Source of the DNA: Clostridia bacterium
GTDB lineage: Bacteria > Bacillota_A > Clostridia > Oscillospirales > CAG-272
Direction of reading: 5' to 3'
Assembly: GCA_017552165.1 (NCBI GenBank)
Contig: JAFZCF010000181.1
Span: forward strand, 1-6,466
DNA: 6,466 nucleotides
Position numbers and translations under genes: made by a program. Under the pieces are notes generated by a model. It was not told where the DNA came from, searched no databases, and was given only the letters and a program-made list of their open reading frames with translations. Positions 4,763-6,466 of this stretch are shown here, one piece after another. The first letter of the stretch is position 1, and every line of letters begins with the position of its first letter.

Positions 4763-5470
4763 TCACCACGCGGTCAGAATGTCCTTCGGGAATTCCCCGG
4801 CGAGGTGGGCGCAGTTGTTGTGCCAGATCATGTGCGTATCCTCGTCCCAGCGCCCGGTGCCCGGCGCGAAGAAGATGAACTTCGTCACGCCCGTATTCAG
4901 AAACGCCACGTCGAAGCCGGGGTCGGGGGGCAGGCCGAGGGCGGCGAACACGAAAAAGGTATTGAAGTTCGCGTGCGCCGTCACCATCACCTTTTCGCCG
5001 TTATGAAAGCGCCCCCGGAGATACGCGACCGCCTCTTTGGCGCGGGCGAAGCGGCGTTCGTCCGGCGGGTCGTCCTCGGTAAACACGAAGCTCCCGTGTT
5101 CGTCCGTCCCGAAAGCCGGCACGGCGAAGGGAAAATCCGCCCGGATCTCTTCGATGGTCTTCACCCCGAGCGAAACGGACGTGCCGCATTCGGTGAACAC
5201 GGGGTGCGCCTCCACCGTTTTCGCCTTTGCCTGCCGCGCGGCAACGGCCTCCGCGGTCTGCAAAGCGCGGGTCAGGCCGCTCGAAAGGATGCAGTCGAAT
5301 TCCATGTTCGCGTAAAATTCGCCCAAAAGCCGCGCCTGCCGTTCACCCTTGTCCGAAAGCGGCGGGTCCTGCTGCGCCTTCACGTCCGCCGGGTCGCCGA
5401 GGCCGATATTGGACCGCGACTCCCCGTGCCGCACGAGATATAATTCGAGCTCGATCACCGGCTCGCCCAT
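4763..5470 (-). CDS. Histidine phosphatase superfamily (phosphoglycerate mutase-like) enzyme
   Basis: The 235-residue cytoplasmic protein has no signal peptide. The RHG motif that names the branch-1 family is at 14-16 in YLVRHGESRSN, with His15 the residue that is phosphorylated during catalysis. Further family features are DPPLSDKGERQARLLG at 35-50, SSGLTRALQTAE with Arg68, the acid/base Glu94 in VFTECG, and the second catalytic His166 in TAHANF. Substrate cannot be read from sequence; members hydrolyse phosphosugars, phosphoserine, nucleotide or cofactor phosphates, and a true glycolytic mutase is unlikely because of the divergent middle. The start is ATG 5468-5470 with a G-rich AGGGGG upstream. 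A TTG 39 bp further out is in frame but lies inside the -10 box, so it is rejected. The gene is monocistronic. A 230-codon frame on the opposite strand is a GC-bias shadow. Confidence 0.92.
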   Translation of the reverse strand: MGEPVIELELYLVRHGESRSNIGLGDPADVKAQQDPPLSDKGERQARLLGEFYANMEFDCILSSGLTRALQTAEAVAARQAKAKTVEAHPVFTECGTSVSLGVKTIEEIRADFPFAVPAFGTDEHGSFVFTEDDPPDERRFARAKEAVAYLRGRFHNGEKVMVTAHANFNTFFVFAALGLPPDPGFDVAFLNTGVTKFIFFAPGTGRWDEDTHMIWHNNCAHLAGEFPKDILTAW

Positions 5471-5499
5471 CGTTTCGCCCCCTTTTCGTTTCTGTGACC

Positions 5500-5528
5500 A
5501 GTATAGCAAAAGAAAAGAGGGAAGTCAA
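5500..5528 (-). promoter_or_regulatory. Promoter of the histidine phosphatase gene with extended -10
   Basis: On the minus strand, TTGACT (plus 5523-5528) and TATACT (plus 5500-5505) are 17 bp apart, with TGC before the -10. Each hexamer differs from consensus at one position, making this the best promoter in the window. Transcription should start near 5493, leaving a leader of about 22 nt, and this sets the ATG at 5470 as the start. Confidence 0.75.
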
Positions 5529-5570
5529 ACAGAAACGGAACGAAAAGCAAACAGGGCAGCCGCCCGTCCG

Positions 5571-5909
5571 GTAGGGGCGCAGACACCTGCGCCGTTTCCG
5601 GATGACGCCCCGAAGGGGCGCACCTTGAAAAAACCCGCCGGTTCATTGAACGAACCGACGGGCCGCAGACGGGGTATTTGTTATTTCGGTGGATGAACAT
5701 CCTTTTTAAAAAGTATCAAATGCGGGGAATCGTGTCCGCACGTCCCACTGCGGGGTGGGTTCCGAATTGCAGGTCACCAACGGGCTTATTATCGGTGGCG
5801 CGCTGCGCGCGCTGTCCGTAAACGGCGCAGGGCAGACTCCCCCGCGGGGCGGGGGAGATGTCCGCGAAGCGGACAGAGGGGGACGGGCCGCGTGCGGCTG
5901 CGCCCCTAC
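5571..5909. repeat. Palindrome-rich non-coding island bounded by a 12-bp inverted repeat
   Basis: This fills most of the gap between the phosphatase promoter and the gene at the right edge; I see no convincing gene in it. GTAGGGGCGCAG lies at 5571-5582, and its exact inverse complement at 5898-5909. Inside are many short stems: GGCGCAG/CTGCGCC (5576-5593), CGCCCC-GAA-GGGGCG (5606-5620), a terminator-like stem (5634-5662), CTTTTTAAAAAG (5702-5713), CCCAC/GTGGG (5744-5759), CTCCCCC/GGGGGAG (5837-5857), TGTCCGC-GAA-GCGGACA (5859-5875) and GCCGC-GT-GCGGC (5887-5898). This is the look of REP- or MITE-like intergenic repeats common in GC-rich gut Clostridia. The two ends may be two separate copies of one repeat in opposite orientation rather than the ends of one element. 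A 65-codon plus-strand frame across 5755-5952 is built from these repeats and is not credible. Confidence 0.6.
5628..5662 (-). terminator. Minus-strand rho-independent terminator inside the repeat island
   Basis: The arms 5634-5644 and 5652-5662 form an 11-bp stem with one mismatched pair and a 7-nt loop. On the minus strand it is followed by six Ts (complement of 5628-5633). The likely client is the gene ending at 5928, which would then have a 3' untranslated region of roughly 265 nt through the hairpin island. Confidence 0.7.
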
Positions 5910-5927
5910 GGTTCGGCCTGTCGCCCG

Positions 5928-6466
5928 CTATTCGTTAACGTATGCCCCGTAGATTTCGAGCGGCAAAAACGCCTCGATCTTCAGCCCCGTTTCGGTCTGC
6001 CGCAGCATGGCATAGGCGGTTTCGCCGTACAAACAGATCCGGTCCCCGTCCCGCGTCGCGCCGACGGGCGAAAAGGTGCCGCCGACCCAATCGCTGGTCC
6101 TCGTATAAAAGGCGTTCAGCGAGGGCAGAAAGCCCGGCATGCGGATCTCGGTTTCTTCGGGAAAGAGAGCGGAGACGACGGAATAGTATTCGTCCGTGGG
6201 ATGGAGCCAGTCGCGATTCATCTCTTCGACGGGGACCCCGGTGTATTGATACAAATACGCGTTCAGCTCGTCGAGGTCATAGAGATGGACCGGCAGCACG
6301 TCGAGGGACGGCTCGTCTTTCCGCATTTCTCTTTTCAGGATCTCCACGGTTTCGGGGGAATAATCCGGGCTTCCGGGGTCTGAAAACCCGCTGTTCCGGC
6401 ATTCGTCGAGATAACGGAGGAACAAGCCGAGGTCCATGTCGCGCGGGTCCGCGTAGTAGGAGGTAA
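5928..6466 (-). CDS. Hypothetical protein, C-terminal part; 5' end outside the window
   Basis: The minus-strand frame ends at TAG (5928-5930) and stays open to the right edge, giving about 179 residues. An ATG at 6437 would give 169 residues, but it has no ribosome site, and the nine codons upstream of it read as ordinary protein (TSYYADPRD before MDLGLFLRYLDE). I therefore think the gene begins beyond 6466. The protein is acidic and soluble-looking, without a TM segment. It is rich in aromatic residues and prolines: VHLYDLDELNAYLYQYTGVPVEEM, DEYYSVVSALFP, then a beta-rich end (GDRICLYGETAYAMLRQ, LKIEAFLPLEIYGAYVNE). I recognise no catalytic motif or family. It may be followed by the long repeat-filled 3' region and the terminator at 5628-5662. 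Confidence 0.75.
   Translation of the reverse strand, partial: TSYYADPRDMDLGLFLRYLDECRNSGFSDPGSPDYSPETVEILKREMRKDEPSLDVLPVHLYDLDELNAYLYQYTGVPVEEMNRDWLHPTDEYYSVVSALFPEETEIRMPGFLPSLNAFYTRTSDWVGGTFSPVGATRDGDRICLYGETAYAMLRQTETGLKIEAFLPLEIYGAYVNE

Noticed and set aside
4751..5443. 230-codon plus-strand open frame opposite the histidine phosphatase
   Set aside because: Composition is Arg/His/Gly/Val-rich shadow of a GC-rich gene; the minus-strand frame has complete catalytic motifs, a promoter and a ribosome site.
5455..5700. 81-codon minus-strand frame covering the phosphatase promoter
   Set aside because: It crosses a terminator and a near-consensus promoter and overlaps the start of the phosphatase gene; no properly spaced ribosome site.
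5571..5909. CRISPR array in the repeat island
   Set aside because: The repeats are short, inverted and irregularly spaced, with no regular spacer units and no cas genes.
5755..5952. 65-codon plus-strand frame in the hairpin island
   Set aside because: Made of palindromic repeats, has no ribosome site, and runs into the end of the minus-strand gene.
5942..6466. Two long plus-strand frames opposite the right-edge gene
   Set aside because: Arg/Pro/Gly-rich translations typical of antisense GC bias; the minus-strand frame has balanced protein composition.

Overview
The window looks like a GC-rich, gut-type Clostridia (Oscillospirales/Ruminococcaceae-like) chromosome. The reasons are a Firmicutes-style TrpRS, strong AGGAGG-type ribosome binding sites, sigma-A-like promoters with extended -10 boxes, a PadR regulator paired with a HAAS-domain (DUF1700-like) membrane protein, dockerin-bearing secreted proteins, and G/C-rich palindromic intergenic repeats. 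The taxonomic call is inference; no rRNA or other decisive marker is present.

Layout. Positions 1-240 hold the 3' end of a gene for an amphipathic, 11-residue-repeat helical protein, closed by a rho-independent terminator. trpS (357-1367, +) follows with its own promoter. It meets a convergent three-gene minus-strand operon across a shared bidirectional terminator (1384-1411). That operon reads 2660 to 1432: a PadR-family repressor (TTG start), a one-TM HAAS protein (GTG start, 4-nt overlap), and a small secreted two-cysteine protein. A 282-bp AT-rich intergenic region then separates it from a divergent plus-strand pair. The first gene of that pair is a secreted papain-like (C1A) cysteine protease with a C-terminal dockerin. 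The second is a secreted dockerin protein with an unrecognised N-terminal domain. The pair ends at a second bidirectional terminator almost identical to the first, beyond which lies a minus-strand histidine phosphatase (4763-5470) with a clear promoter. From about 5571 to 5909 there is a non-coding island of hairpins bounded by a 12-bp inverted repeat. The right edge carries the C-terminal part of a minus-strand gene of unknown function (5928 to beyond 6466).

How it may work together. The accessory heart of the window is 1432-4648: regulator, membrane partner and secreted protein on one side, and two dockerin proteins on the other. The divergent intergenic region holds promoters for both directions. 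It also holds two identical 12-bp direct repeats spaced exactly 21 bp apart (two helical turns) that bracket the -35 box of the protease promoter. My reading, which is inference, is a PadR-controlled surface or secreted module: the regulator represses its own operon and possibly the protease, and the two dockerin proteins are displayed or assembled through cohesin-type partners encoded elsewhere. The AT-rich codon use of the protease gene against the GC-rich flanks suggests it was acquired more recently.
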